Shown: positions 24,701-32,389 of the stretch, piece after piece
Layout of the letters: each line of letters begins with the position of its first letter
Position numbering within the stretch: the first letter of the stretch is position 1
Made by a program: the position numbers and the translations under genes
Notes under the pieces: model-generated
Database searches by the model: none
Seen by the model: the letters and a program-made list of their open reading frames with translations, nothing else
What the model was told of the DNA's origin: nothing
NCBI GenBank assembly: GCA_023429565.1
Contig: JAEZDJ010000109.1
Span: 1 to 43,981, forward strand
DNA from: Actinomycetes bacterium
GTDB lineage: Bacteria > Actinomycetota > Coriobacteriia > Coriobacteriales > Eggerthellaceae
Direction: 5' to 3'
DNA: 43,981 nucleotides

Positions 24701-25474
24701 ACGGCCCAGGTCGTGGCGCATCGCGCGATACTGCTCAAACGCCGCCTTGACAGCCTCGTCCTGAATGTCGACATTTTCCAGAACGGTTCCGAACGTGGTG
24801 TGCCGGCAATGGTCGGACCAGTAGGTGTCGATCATCTTGATCTCGGTGATGGTGGGATTGCGCCCTTCTTCGGCAAAATATTTCTGGCAGAACAGGATGT
24901 CTGCCAGATCCATGGCCAAGCCACGTTCCTCGATGAAGGAGGCCAGTTGCGCTTCGTCGAAATCGAGGAACCCCCTCACCCGTTCAACGGGATCTGGCTG
25001 AGGAAAACTCATCTTGAGCGTCTGACGCTCGGCAAGGGAGGCTTCGCGCGCCTCGACGGGATTGATGACGTAGCGCTTGATGGCCGAGATGTCCCCATCC
25101 GACAGATCGCCCTCGAGCAGATACACCCTTGCACTGCGCACCTGCGGGCGCTCGCCTTGGCTGATCAGTTGCACGCACTCGCTTGCCGAATCGGCACGCT
25201 GGTCGAACTGCCCGGGAAGATATTCCGCCGCGAACACGCATGCGTCCCCCACAGAAGGGAGCTCGAACGTGACGTTGTCCGACGGCGGCTCGCTGAACAC
25301 GGTGGGCACGCAACGCGCGAACAGGTCTTCGCTCACTCCTTCCACGTCATAGCGATTTATCAGGCGAAGGCTTTTGAGTCCCTCGATGCCCAAGATATCG
25401 CGCAGCTCACGTGCGAGCTGCTGAGCCTCCCCGTCGAAACCGGGCCTCTTCTCAACATAGACGCGGGAAACCAT
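21758..25474 (-). CDS. purL: Phosphoribosylformylglycinamidine synthase, single-chain
   Basis: This 1238-residue enzyme converts FGAR, glutamine and ATP to FGAM in purine synthesis. It carries in one chain what many bacteria split into PurS, PurL and PurQ: an N-terminal PurS-like segment, two AIR-synthase-type ATP domains (DYWSDHCRHTTF-like motif at about 215, HNHPTEIEPFGGAATCLGG, later GIGSIGGKDSMSGSFEDL), and a C-terminal class I glutaminase (VIPVFPGTNCEYDSA; catalytic Cys in LGICNGFQ; His in SHGEGRF). The length matches the large clostridial-type enzyme. The start at 25474 has AAGGTAG upstream and lies 11 bp after the preceding membrane-protein gene. Confidence 0.96.
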   Translation of the reverse strand: MVSRVYVEKRPGFDGEAQQLARELRDILGIEGLKSLRLINRYDVEGVSEDLFARCVPTVFSEPPSDNVTFELPSVGDACVFAAEYLPGQFDQRADSASECVQLISQGERPQVRSARVYLLEGDLSDGDISAIKRYVINPVEAREASLAERQTLKMSFPQPDPVERVRGFLDFDEAQLASFIEERGLAMDLADILFCQKYFAEEGRNPTITEIKMIDTYWSDHCRHTTFGTVLENVDIQDEAVKAAFEQYRAMRHDLGRDDKPLCLMDMGTIGARYLKKKGILKNLDESDEINACTVKVKCDVDGEGQDWLYLFKNETHNHPTEIEPFGGAATCLGGAIRDPLSGRSYVYQAMRVTGAANPLAPVSDTLPGKLPQRTLVTTAAAGYSSYGNQIGLATGQVNELYHPGYAAKRMEIGAVVGATPADHVRRETPAPGDVIVLLGGRTGRDGIGGATGSSKAHSMESLESCGAEVQKGNAPVERKIQRLFRRKDACELIKRCNDFGAGGVSVAVGELADGLLIDLDSVPKKYDGLDGTELALSESQERMAVALAPEDVERFVGYAHEENLEATPIARVTEEMRVRMVWNGETIVDVDREFLSSNGAPKHQDVRIVEGTDYERTWPGASLDEKMRSLVTDLNVCSNKGLSERFDSTIGASTVLMPFGGRHQLTPALAMVAKLPVKGETTTCSGMAWGFNPYLSESDQFVGAYVAVVESVARLAATGFKRADMYLTFQEYFERLRDEPERWGKPAAAVLGALMAQVDLGIGSIGGKDSMSGSFEDLDVPPTLVSFATAVGPVDRVTSPEFKQAGSNVIRIAPRRYEGVVPDAAGLVEALDAVERLVGDGAARAVSTPGYGCSAEALFKMCVGNGIGFEAAEGRGIEELFAPAYGSFFVELADGVKLPASTESLCVDEVGCTVASYAFAVEGQCVDLAGLQEAWEGELEPVFPYRQTGDEVETVSFTEGFPLVYNGVVAHPRVVIPVFPGTNCEYDSARAFEKAGAVVETFIVNNLSPDAVAESAGLLAKAIRNSQIVMLPGGFSGGDEPDGSAKFITAFFRSPVVTEAVRDLLQHRDGLMLGICNGFQALVKLGLVPYGDIRPLDEECPTLTFNTLGRHQSRLVRTRVSSGLSPWFSQSAVGDVHTVAISHGEGRFVASPSLLDQLKAGGQIATQYVDAQGVPSMGLDVNPNGSMLAIEGITSPDGRILGKMGHSERRGAGLYQNVSGDRWQPLFESGVGYFAG

Positions 25475-25485
25475 GTGTTTCTACC

Positions 25486-26238
25486 TTACTTCGTGGATTT
25501 GCGGGAAGTGTTCTCGTCGGCATCGTGCGTGGCTTTGGAAGCGTTTTGAGCGCTCGCCTTCGCGCGGGCGAACACCTCGTTTTTCTCTTCGGGCTGATCG
25601 GAGGAATCGGGTGACTCGACAGACTCCTGCTTGTCAGACGAATCTCGCGAAAAACTGGGCAGACGGAACCCCGTGCCAAACAAGCCACGCCCCTTTGAAG
25701 ACGTTTCTTCGGTTTTGGCCGCCTCGTATTTCTGCTCCGCCTCCTTCTTCAGCTCTCGCTGTTCGGCCTTCTGCTGCTTCTCAAGCGCACGCTGCTCTTT
25801 GGACTTTCCAGCCTCCATCTCCTCCTGATACGCCCGGCGGACCTTGCGGATCTTGGAAAAGTCAACGTAGAGCGCTCCGATGATGCACAGATAGGCCAAG
25901 CCCAACGTCACGTAGGTCACCGGTTCGGGGAACAGCGACCGCGCGAACCACGAGATCGCCGTCATGACGATGGCGCCAATCAACAGGCCCCACCACATCT
26001 TTCGCAGCCGCTTGTATTGCGCCGTCGGCGGATTGTAGTATTTACGGTCGAGATCGGTCTGCTTTTGGCGGACAACCTTTTTGTCTGCCCGTTTCTGCTG
26101 CTTGGTCTTCTCCTTGGGCTGCACGCGAACGGATGCCGCCGCCTTCGTCTTGGGCTTGGCGGATGCCGCGCTCTTGCGCGTCGTGCCACGATGCTCTTCA
26201 CTCTGGTAGCGATCATTCATGGGATTGCGTTGGGTCAT
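25486..26238 (-). CDS. Basic membrane protein of unknown function
   Basis: This is a 250-residue protein. Residues 1-75 are very basic and low-complexity (KTKAAASVRVQPKEKTKQQKRADKK type). Two membrane segments follow (MWWGLLIGAIVMTAISWFA and PVTYVTLGLAYLCIIGALYV), then a charged, coiled-coil-like helix (EQRALEKQQKAEQRELKKEAEQKYEAA) and a Ser-rich tail. I recognise no family. It sits between purC and purL and ends 11 bp before purL, so it is probably co-transcribed with the purine genes. An in-frame ATG at 26220 is a second possible start. Confidence 0.65.
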   Translation of the reverse strand: MTQRNPMNDRYQSEEHRGTTRKSAASAKPKTKAAASVRVQPKEKTKQQKRADKKVVRQKQTDLDRKYYNPPTAQYKRLRKMWWGLLIGAIVMTAISWFARSLFPEPVTYVTLGLAYLCIIGALYVDFSKIRKVRRAYQEEMEAGKSKEQRALEKQQKAEQRELKKEAEQKYEAAKTEETSSKGRGLFGTGFRLPSFSRDSSDKQESVESPDSSDQPEEKNEVFARAKASAQNASKATHDADENTSRKSTK

Positions 26239-26292
26239 AGCGCTTCTTGCTCCTTGTTGTTTGGCTCACCGGTCCAGCGAAGTCAGCGAAGG

Positions 26293-26379
26293 ATGCCGAG
26301 ACATCTCCGAATGCCACGAGATTTTGCGTAGCGCGCTTCGCGCATGAGCAAGGCAAACGGCAACGGGTCGTCTCGGCAT
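26293..26379. repeat. Inverted repeat in the purC-downstream spacer
   Basis: ATGCCGAGAC (26293-26302) pairs with GTCTCGGCAT (26370-26379). Inside is a tight stem, GCGCG-CTT-CGCGC (26331-26343). The 168-bp spacer has no gene. As RNA on the minus strand it could fold into a closed multistem element ahead of the membrane-protein/purL genes. Confidence 0.4.
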
Positions 26380-26406
26380 GCCACAGCGTCAAACAGTTCC
26401 GGTCCG

Positions 26407-27285
26407 TTAGGCGGACGGAACGAACTTCCTGCCAGTTATCTTCTCGTAGGCCTGGACATATTTCTCGCTCGTCTTTTCTATGACGTCCTGGGGCAAGCGC
26501 GGCGGGTTACCGGTGCGATCCCAGTGGGCGTTCAGCCAATCGCGAACGAACTGCTTGTCGAAACTTGGCTGATCCTTGCCTTCTTCATACGCATCCCCCG
26601 GCCAGAAACGAGATGAGTCGGGCGTCAGCACCTCGTCGGCGAGGATGATCTTTCCGTCAAGTCGGCCGAACTCGAATTTGGTGTCGGCAATGATGATTCC
26701 CTGTTTCGCCGCATGGTCCCGCGCTTTCGAATACACGGCGATCGCGAGGTCGCGCACCTGCGTCGCATCCTCTTCTCCAATGAGGCCGACGGTTTGCTCA
26801 AAGCTGATGTTCTCGTCGTGGTCCCCGATCGCAGCTTTCGTTGAAGGCGTGTAGATAGGTTCCGGAAGCTTGGAGGAGTTCACCAGACCTGCAGGAAGGC
26901 TGACGCCGCATACCGTTCCCTGCTTCTGGTACTCCTTAAGCCCGCTGCCGGCCAGATAGCCACGCACGATGCACTCGAGCGGAAACATGTCTGCCTTTTT
27001 GACCAACATGAAACGGCCGCGCAGGTAATCAGCGTAAGGCATGAACCTCTCGGGAAGGTCGGCCACATCGGCTGAGATGAGATGATTCTCCACCACGTCG
27101 CCGAGCAGTTCGAACCAGAAACACGAAAGCTGCGTGAGCACCGCGCCTTTATGGGGTATTTGGTCCTCGAGGATATAGTCGAACGCTGAAATGCGGTCGG
27201 TTGCCACGAGCAGCAGCCTGTCGCCCAGATCGTACAGATCGCGTACTTTTCCCTGAGCGTCGGGTTTGATGTCGATTCCGGTCAT
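26407..27285 (-). CDS. purC: Phosphoribosylaminoimidazole-succinocarboxamide synthase
   Basis: This 292-residue cytoplasmic enzyme joins CAIR and aspartate to give SAICAR, using ATP. Family motifs are GKVRDLYDLGDRLLLVATDRISAFD at the start, ECIVRGYLAGSGLKEY, and DTKFEFG...LADEVLTPDSSRFWPGD. The length fits the larger, yeast-like SAICAR synthase class. AAAGGAC precedes the ATG at 27285. It heads a minus-strand purine segment with the membrane-protein gene and purL downstream. Confidence 0.96.
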   Translation of the reverse strand: MTGIDIKPDAQGKVRDLYDLGDRLLLVATDRISAFDYILEDQIPHKGAVLTQLSCFWFELLGDVVENHLISADVADLPERFMPYADYLRGRFMLVKKADMFPLECIVRGYLAGSGLKEYQKQGTVCGVSLPAGLVNSSKLPEPIYTPSTKAAIGDHDENISFEQTVGLIGEEDATQVRDLAIAVYSKARDHAAKQGIIIADTKFEFGRLDGKIILADEVLTPDSSRFWPGDAYEEGKDQPSFDKQFVRDWLNAHWDRTGNPPRLPQDVIEKTSEKYVQAYEKITGRKFVPSA

Positions 27286-27369
27286 GCTGGTCCTTTCACC
27301 TTTCTCCTGCCGCGGGCCCGTGTTGCTCGCGAAGCGTGCCGCTCTTCGGTCGGCGCGCCCTATTATCGT

Positions 27370-29067
27370 CTATTTCTGGTCCTTGTGCGACTTAGCGCGA
27401 GTTTTTTGCGCCTTCTGCTGGGCCTTGTACTGCTTCTGCTGCTGACCGCGCTCTTTGCCACGCTGCCTGCTCTCGTCATACAAGGGAAGGTGAATCGTGA
27501 AGCACGCTCCTTCGCCTTTGCGGCCCTCGACCTGCACCCAGCCGCCATGGCGGTCGACGATCTCCTTCACCACCGACAGCCCAATGCCCAAACCCCCGCT
27601 TTCACGGGTGCGACCAGCATCCGCACGCCAAAACCGGGAGAAGACCATCTTTGCCTCATCGGGCGAGAGGCCGATGCCCGTGTCCTGCACCACGATGGAC
27701 GCCATGATGTCGCCGCGCTTGACCTGCACCGTGATGTGCCCTCCCTCGGGCGTGTAGCGGACGGCGTTCGAGATGAGATTCGCGGTGGCCTGGCGAATCA
27801 TGTCCGCATCGCCGCGGACGCACACGCCTCTCTCCATCTCGTAAGACAGCGTCAGGCCAGAGTCGGCGACAAACGCCTCATGCGTGGCGACGATGCTTGA
27901 GATGAGCCGGCCCACATCGACGATCTCCTCCTTCATGGGAGTCGATCGGTTCTCCAGGCGGGAAAGCTTCAGGATGGCGTCAACCAGACGGCTCAAGCGC
28001 TGCACCTCGGAATTCACCGTCTCGAGACGCTCTTCATCCGCCTCGAACACGCCATCGACCATGGCTTCGACTGTGGACTGGATGGCCATGAGCGGCGTGC
28101 GCAGCTCATGCGCAACGTCGGTCGTCAAACGGCGTTCGAGCTTGCGGTCGCGCTCAACCGAATCAGCCATCGCATCGAACGTCTCTCCCAGGCGCGCAAT
28201 CTCGTCGTCACCGTGCAACCGGGTACGCGCAGCAAGATCGCCTTCCTTGATGGCCTTTGCCGTCGTCGTCATGCGGTTGATGGGACTGACGAGATTCCGT
28301 GCGAACAGGAAGCCGATGAGCGACGCAAGGACGATGGCCAACACCGTGGCAAAGATCATGGCTTGGTAAGAGTTATTGCGAAATTCCTCGTCCGAGGCGC
28401 GCAAAAGGGCGTCAGAGCCATACACCCACACGCGCACGGAGCCGACTGCAATGTCTTCAGACGAAATGATCTTCGCGGTCACGATCTGGTTGCCCGAAGA
28501 GCTGGAAGGCGCAAGGGACACGTCGACGCCATTCTTCGGCACTTCGCCTTCGTTTTTGCCATCGGCGCTTTCATCGTACTTGGGATTCGATGAGTCGTAG
28601 ATGGTCTTGTTGTCCTTGTTGTCAACCACCATGATGCCGGCGCCCTTGCTCAGGCTTTGAGCGTATTGCGCGGTTGCCACAACTTGGGGATCGTCGAGCG
28701 TTCCGGTCCTGTTGTAGATGGTCTCAATCCGCTCAGCGGTCGACTCGGCCAAGGAACGCATGTTTTCCTGCGTATAGGTCTGAAAGTGCTGTTCCCACAC
28801 GAAAGACAGCACGCCAATGGCCACGAGGGCGGTCATGGCCGCAATGAAGGCAAAGGCGGCCGTGACCCGTGTCGTATAGGTGAAGTTGTTCCAGCGGAAG
28901 CGCTTGAGCCTGCTTGCGCTTCCCTCCTCGTCGCCGATGCCCGGCAAGGGGATAGAGCCTGACGTCGACGCATCCACAGTGACGCGTTCGGAGGAGTTCT
29001 CCGCTCTGCCGTAAGACGGCTCTTGCTCCTCAGCCTGAACGGACTGTTCGTTAAGGTCGTCCACCAC
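27370..29067 (-). CDS. Sensor histidine kinase
   Basis: This is a 565-residue protein. It has a 60-residue cytoplasmic N-terminus, TM1 (about 66-90), an extracellular sensor region (about 91-235, with a PDC-like IMVVDNKDNKTIYDSS stretch), TM2 (about 236-257), a HAMP domain, the H box DVAHELRTPL with phospho-acceptor H320, and an ATPase domain (NLISNAVRYTPEGG, DTGIGL, GGLGIGLSVVKEIV). It ends in a Gln/Lys-rich tail. It starts with GTG 6 bp after the response-regulator stop, so translation is probably coupled. The signal is unknown. Confidence 0.93.
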   Translation of the reverse strand: MVDDLNEQSVQAEEQEPSYGRAENSSERVTVDASTSGSIPLPGIGDEEGSASRLKRFRWNNFTYTTRVTAAFAFIAAMTALVAIGVLSFVWEQHFQTYTQENMRSLAESTAERIETIYNRTGTLDDPQVVATAQYAQSLSKGAGIMVVDNKDNKTIYDSSNPKYDESADGKNEGEVPKNGVDVSLAPSSSSGNQIVTAKIISSEDIAVGSVRVWVYGSDALLRASDEEFRNNSYQAMIFATVLAIVLASLIGFLFARNLVSPINRMTTTAKAIKEGDLAARTRLHGDDEIARLGETFDAMADSVERDRKLERRLTTDVAHELRTPLMAIQSTVEAMVDGVFEADEERLETVNSEVQRLSRLVDAILKLSRLENRSTPMKEEIVDVGRLISSIVATHEAFVADSGLTLSYEMERGVCVRGDADMIRQATANLISNAVRYTPEGGHITVQVKRGDIMASIVVQDTGIGLSPDEAKMVFSRFWRADAGRTRESGGLGIGLSVVKEIVDRHGGWVQVEGRKGEGACFTIHLPLYDESRQRGKERGQQQKQYKAQQKAQKTRAKSHKDQK

Positions 29068-29073
29068 GAGAGG

Positions 29074-29784
29074 CTACTGGGATGTTTTCGTCGGATCTTC
29101 GAAGCGATAGCCCACTCCATGCACCGTGTGGAGCCATTTCGGATTGCGCGGATTGTCGCCGATCTTCGCTCTCAGATTCTTCACATGGGAATCGATGGTG
29201 CGCTCATAGCCCTCGAAATCATAACCCAAGACCTTTTCCACCAACTCCATGCGCGAATACACGCGACCAGGATAGCGCGAAAGCGTGGTGAGCAGTTTGA
29301 ACTCACTCGCCGTGAGATCGATTTCCTCGCCGTTGACGAGCACTTTATGGCCCGACACGTCAATGGTCAACTCGCCGAACTCCAACACCTCGCGCTGAGG
29401 CTCTGAATCGGCATGCACGCGACGCAGGAGAGCGCGGGCGCGGGCGACAAGCTCGCGCGGGCTGAAAGGTTTCACCAGGTAATCGTCGGCGCCCAATTCA
29501 AGACCGATGATGCGGTCCTCCACTTCCCCCTTCGCCGTCAGCATGATGATGGGCACATCCGAGTTGTCGCGAATGGCGCGGCAAACACGCTCACCCGGGA
29601 CACGGGGCAACATGAGGTCAAGGATAACCAAGTCAAAGTGATGCTTGGAAAACTCCTCCAAAGCCTCTTGGCCATCTCCCACCGCCGTCACCCAATAGTT
29701 CTCACGTTCAAGGTAGGCCGTCACGGCATCGCGAATGGCCTTTTCGTCTTCAACCAACAGAATTCGTCGTGTTTCGTTGCTCAT
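29074..29784 (-). CDS. OmpR/PhoB-type response regulator
   Basis: This 236-residue protein has an N-terminal receiver (acidic pair E12/D13, phospho-acceptor D56 in VILDLMLP, K in VKPF) and a C-terminal winged helix (LTASEFKLLTTLSRYPGRVYSRMEL... HVKNLRAKIGDNPRNPKWLHTVHGVGYRF). It is transcribed ahead of its histidine kinase. GAGGAG precedes the ATG. The promoter lies in the divergent region shared with the Tat-signal protein at 29937. Confidence 0.95.
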   Translation of the reverse strand: MSNETRRILLVEDEKAIRDAVTAYLERENYWVTAVGDGQEALEEFSKHHFDLVILDLMLPRVPGERVCRAIRDNSDVPIIMLTAKGEVEDRIIGLELGADDYLVKPFSPRELVARARALLRRVHADSEPQREVLEFGELTIDVSGHKVLVNGEEIDLTASEFKLLTTLSRYPGRVYSRMELVEKVLGYDFEGYERTIDSHVKNLRAKIGDNPRNPKWLHTVHGVGYRFEDPTKTSQ

Positions 29785-29873
29785 GGATCACTCCTCAAGC
29801 TCGTCGCTTTCCCGGATCCCACGCAGTTCGCATCATCTCCACGTCTTTGATCCGAGCATACAGCGTGTTTGCA

Positions 29874-29932
29874 TTTATTGTAGCAATTAGCGCCAAGACC
29901 ACCTGGACCCGTGCGTGAAATGACACAATAAA
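29874..29932. promoter_or_regulatory. Divergent promoters with inverted TTTATTGT / ACAATAAA
   Basis: TTTATTGT (29874-29881) and ACAATAAA (29925-29932) form an 8-bp inverted pair. On the minus strand the first gives TACAAT, a good -10 for the response-regulator gene. On the plus strand CACAAT (29924-29929) ends 7 nt before the ATG at 29937, which would give a leaderless transcript. The pair may also be a shared operator. Confidence 0.4.
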
Positions 29933-29936
29933 CACC

Positions 29937-31361
29937 ATGCCAACGAGGAGATCGACACATGCGAACCACACGCGGCGCAACACAGCCGCCCAACGCCGTG
30001 CCAGCAGGTACAGCCCGAGACAGAGCGGTCAGCTTCATGCGGGCGGCAGCAGTCGGGGCGGACATGCCGCACCGATGGATGGCAGGGCAATCGGCAAGCG
30101 CTCCCTCAACGGCAGAGAGACGCTCATCACCCGACGCCACTTCCTGTACGGCGCCCTCGGCGTTGGGGCCCTCGCCGTCACCGTGGGCGGGGCAAGCGCC
30201 CTTGCCCAACAAACACAGAGCACAAAAGAAGAAGTGACGGTTCTCGAGGTTCCCGAAGAGTCCGTGCTCTCTTCCGATGATTCCGCCGCTTTCAGCCTCA
30301 TAGAAAATGCCGAAGAGCGGCTTTCCCTGGTGGGTGACTTCGAACTTCCTTACGGGACCCTGGTCTGGTCCAGCGATGACGCAATCGCCGCTTGCCTCAT
30401 ACCGAACGAGGCCAGCGCCAAGCCCCTCGCTCAAGTGGGATTGCTTTCTCTTTCCAGCGGGAACTGCCCCATCGTCCTCGAGCAGGCCGTCGGGCAGGAC
30501 GATGGGTTTGAGATATATGACGTGCGTGCCGTCGAAGGTGGGGTCATCTGGACCGAAGCGGACATCCTTGACGGTGTGTGGCGCATCTACACCGCCCGTG
30601 CCGACGGGATGTCTCTGGGCACCCCCGCGCTCGTGGACGAAGGCGACGAGGATTGGGAGACGCCGACCATCGCCGCCACGCAAAGCCATGCGTTCTGGCA
30701 AGTTCTCCCTCGCAGCGACGGAGCGAAACGGTCCGAGGAATCACTGCTCAAGCGGGCGTCATTCGGGTCCGAATCAAGCGAAACTGTGTACTCGTCACGC
30801 GGCCGCATGGCAACGTCCCCCTATGCGCTCGCCACCTCGGTCGTCATCACGCCGCGCGCCGACGCCTCCTCCGTGAACTACCAGCTCACGCTCCTCGACG
30901 CAAAGTCGGCCTCCGTCCTGGACTCCCTGGTGCTTCCTCAGTCGATGAAGCCCCTGGAGGCAGGTTATGGAGCGACTGGATTCATGTTCTCCTTTGATGC
31001 CGTCTACAATTACGGCGGCGGCATCGCGAACCTCGGAACCTACACGCCCGCCTCACCCGTCACCGAGGGGAACTACAGCGGCGCACCTTGGTTCCGCTTC
31101 GCCCGCACTCCCTCAGCCCCGCCCGCTTGGTGTGGTGGCTTCCTCATGGTGAAGTCGACCGGATCGGTATGCGCCATCGACCTCGACGCCAGCAACTACG
31201 CTGCGCTTGACGTGCCCGACGGATCGGACACCTACGGGGATTACCTGGCATCGACCGGCACCGGCGACAGGGCGGTGACCTTCACAAACGTAGACCATCA
31301 GCCTCTCGGCGGCGAAGCGGTTAAGTGCTGCCGGGTGAGGGTCTGGATGCCGGCCGCGTAG
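29937..31361 (+). CDS. Tat-signal secreted protein, possibly a beta-propeller
   Basis: The frame encodes up to 474 residues. A Tat motif with hydrophobic core (TRRHFLYGALGVGALAVTVGG, about 65-85) ends near ALAQQ, so the mature protein is exported. The mature part has recurring blades such as LVWSSDDAIAACLI, GGVIWTEADILDGVWRIYTARADG and HAFWQVLPRSDG, suggesting a TolB-like propeller (inferred). The start is uncertain: ATG 29937 needs a leaderless mRNA and gives a long basic N-terminus; ATG 30075 is nearer the Tat signal but has no ribosome site; a good ribosome site (GAGGAG) serves an ATG at 29959 in another frame. It may be regulated by the adjacent two-component system. Confidence 0.75.
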   Translation: MPTRRSTHANHTRRNTAAQRRASRYSPRQSGQLHAGGSSRGGHAAPMDGRAIGKRSLNGRETLITRRHFLYGALGVGALAVTVGGASALAQQTQSTKEEVTVLEVPEESVLSSDDSAAFSLIENAEERLSLVGDFELPYGTLVWSSDDAIAACLIPNEASAKPLAQVGLLSLSSGNCPIVLEQAVGQDDGFEIYDVRAVEGGVIWTEADILDGVWRIYTARADGMSLGTPALVDEGDEDWETPTIAATQSHAFWQVLPRSDGAKRSEESLLKRASFGSESSETVYSSRGRMATSPYALATSVVITPRADASSVNYQLTLLDAKSASVLDSLVLPQSMKPLEAGYGATGFMFSFDAVYNYGGGIANLGTYTPASPVTEGNYSGAPWFRFARTPSAPPAWCGGFLMVKSTGSVCAIDLDASNYAALDVPDGSDTYGDYLASTGTGDRAVTFTNVDHQPLGGEAVKCCRVRVWMPAA

Positions 31362-31404
31362 CCAGCCCCGCACGTTCGAGGCTGCATCAGCGCGGCCGGC
31401 ATCC
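31345..31404. terminator. 14-bp inverted repeat overlapping a stop codon
   Basis: GGATGCCGGCCGCG (31345-31358) pairs exactly with CGCGGCCGGCATCC (31391-31404). The left arm is the last codons of the Tat-protein gene and the TAG is the first base of the loop onward. It is probably a transcription end shared with the convergent aquaporin gene. Confidence 0.55.
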
Positions 31405-31416
31405 GGTCAAGCGACC

Positions 31417-32286
31417 CTACAAGCAGCGTTCAAAATCTGCAATCTCCTGGTTGAGCAGTTTGTCACACGAAGCGGCAGCAGGGCTTTTGCACATCCTGCT
31501 TGAGGGAACGCAGGCCGTCTCTCCCTCATTGACGCATTTCTGATGCAGGGGAGAGATAAGCCTGGTGTAGGCAAATGCCGCGAGCGTGCCGCCAATGAGC
31601 GGGCCCACGGTATAGACGAGAAGAATATCCCAAGAAAATGCCAGATCGCTAAATCCAACCATAAAGCCAACCAACCGGGGGCCAAGGTCGCGGGCTGGAT
31701 TCAAGCCGGCGTTGGTCAGCGGTCCGACCGTACCGATGATGATGGTGATGGTCAGACCGATGAACAGCGGAGCCAGCATGCTGGATGGTCGACCGGTGTT
31801 TTCGGTCTCGGTGAGCGAGAAGATGACGAGCACGAGGATGAACACGCCCAGACCTTCGGCGAAAGCACCAACGGCTGGGGTCACCACCCCCAAGCTGGTG
31901 TTCGGAAAAACCTCGCACCAAATGCTCGAAGCGGCACTTTTGACCGCCATGGTCGCTCCATTGTCAACAAGCCATTTCGCAACCGAGTCAGCAAACAGGC
32001 CCCACAGGGTGAGACCTGGAACGAACGCGCCCGCAAACTGTCCGGCAAGGTAGGCCGGCAACTCGCGCAGCGGCATGCGTCCGGACACGACCATGGCCAA
32101 AGACACGGCAGGGTTGAAATGGGCTCCGGACAGGTGACGGGTGACATAGATTGCGATGGCAATCGTGATGCCCCAGATCATCCCTACTTGAAAAGGACCG
32201 TTCATCGCCCCAAAAAGCGAGGCCACCGCAACCGCCCCAATACCGAAGAAGCACATCATGAACGTCCCGATGAACTCCCCCGTCAT
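31417..32286 (-). CDS. Aquaglyceroporin (MIP family) with Cys-rich C-terminus
   Basis: This is a 289-residue membrane channel. Both pore motifs are present, HFNPAVS (about 57-63) and GLNPARD (about 194-200); the Asp after the second NPAR is typical of glycerol-type channels. The last 40 residues carry five cysteines (251, 259, 266, 274, 288), unusual for this family. Upstream lies an arsenite methyltransferase gene, so the channel may conduct arsenite or methylarsenite, like the aquaporins of some ars operons (inferred). The ATG at 32286 lacks a well-spaced ribosome site; AAGGAGG lies about 23 nt upstream. Plain glycerol uptake is the alternative. Confidence 0.9.
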   Translation of the reverse strand: MTGEFIGTFMMCFFGIGAVAVASLFGAMNGPFQVGMIWGITIAIAIYVTRHLSGAHFNPAVSLAMVVSGRMPLRELPAYLAGQFAGAFVPGLTLWGLFADSVAKWLVDNGATMAVKSAASSIWCEVFPNTSLGVVTPAVGAFAEGLGVFILVLVIFSLTETENTGRPSSMLAPLFIGLTITIIIGTVGPLTNAGLNPARDLGPRLVGFMVGFSDLAFSWDILLVYTVGPLIGGTLAAFAYTRLISPLHQKCVNEGETACVPSSRMCKSPAAASCDKLLNQEIADFERCL

Positions 32287-32389
32287 CAACTTGACAGCTT
32301 TCGCTTCTTCCTCCTTGTTTTTTCGTGGCGCACTGCGGCGACTGAAAGCCGGCCACGCAGTCGACCACGCATGGCACCTTCCAGGAACG

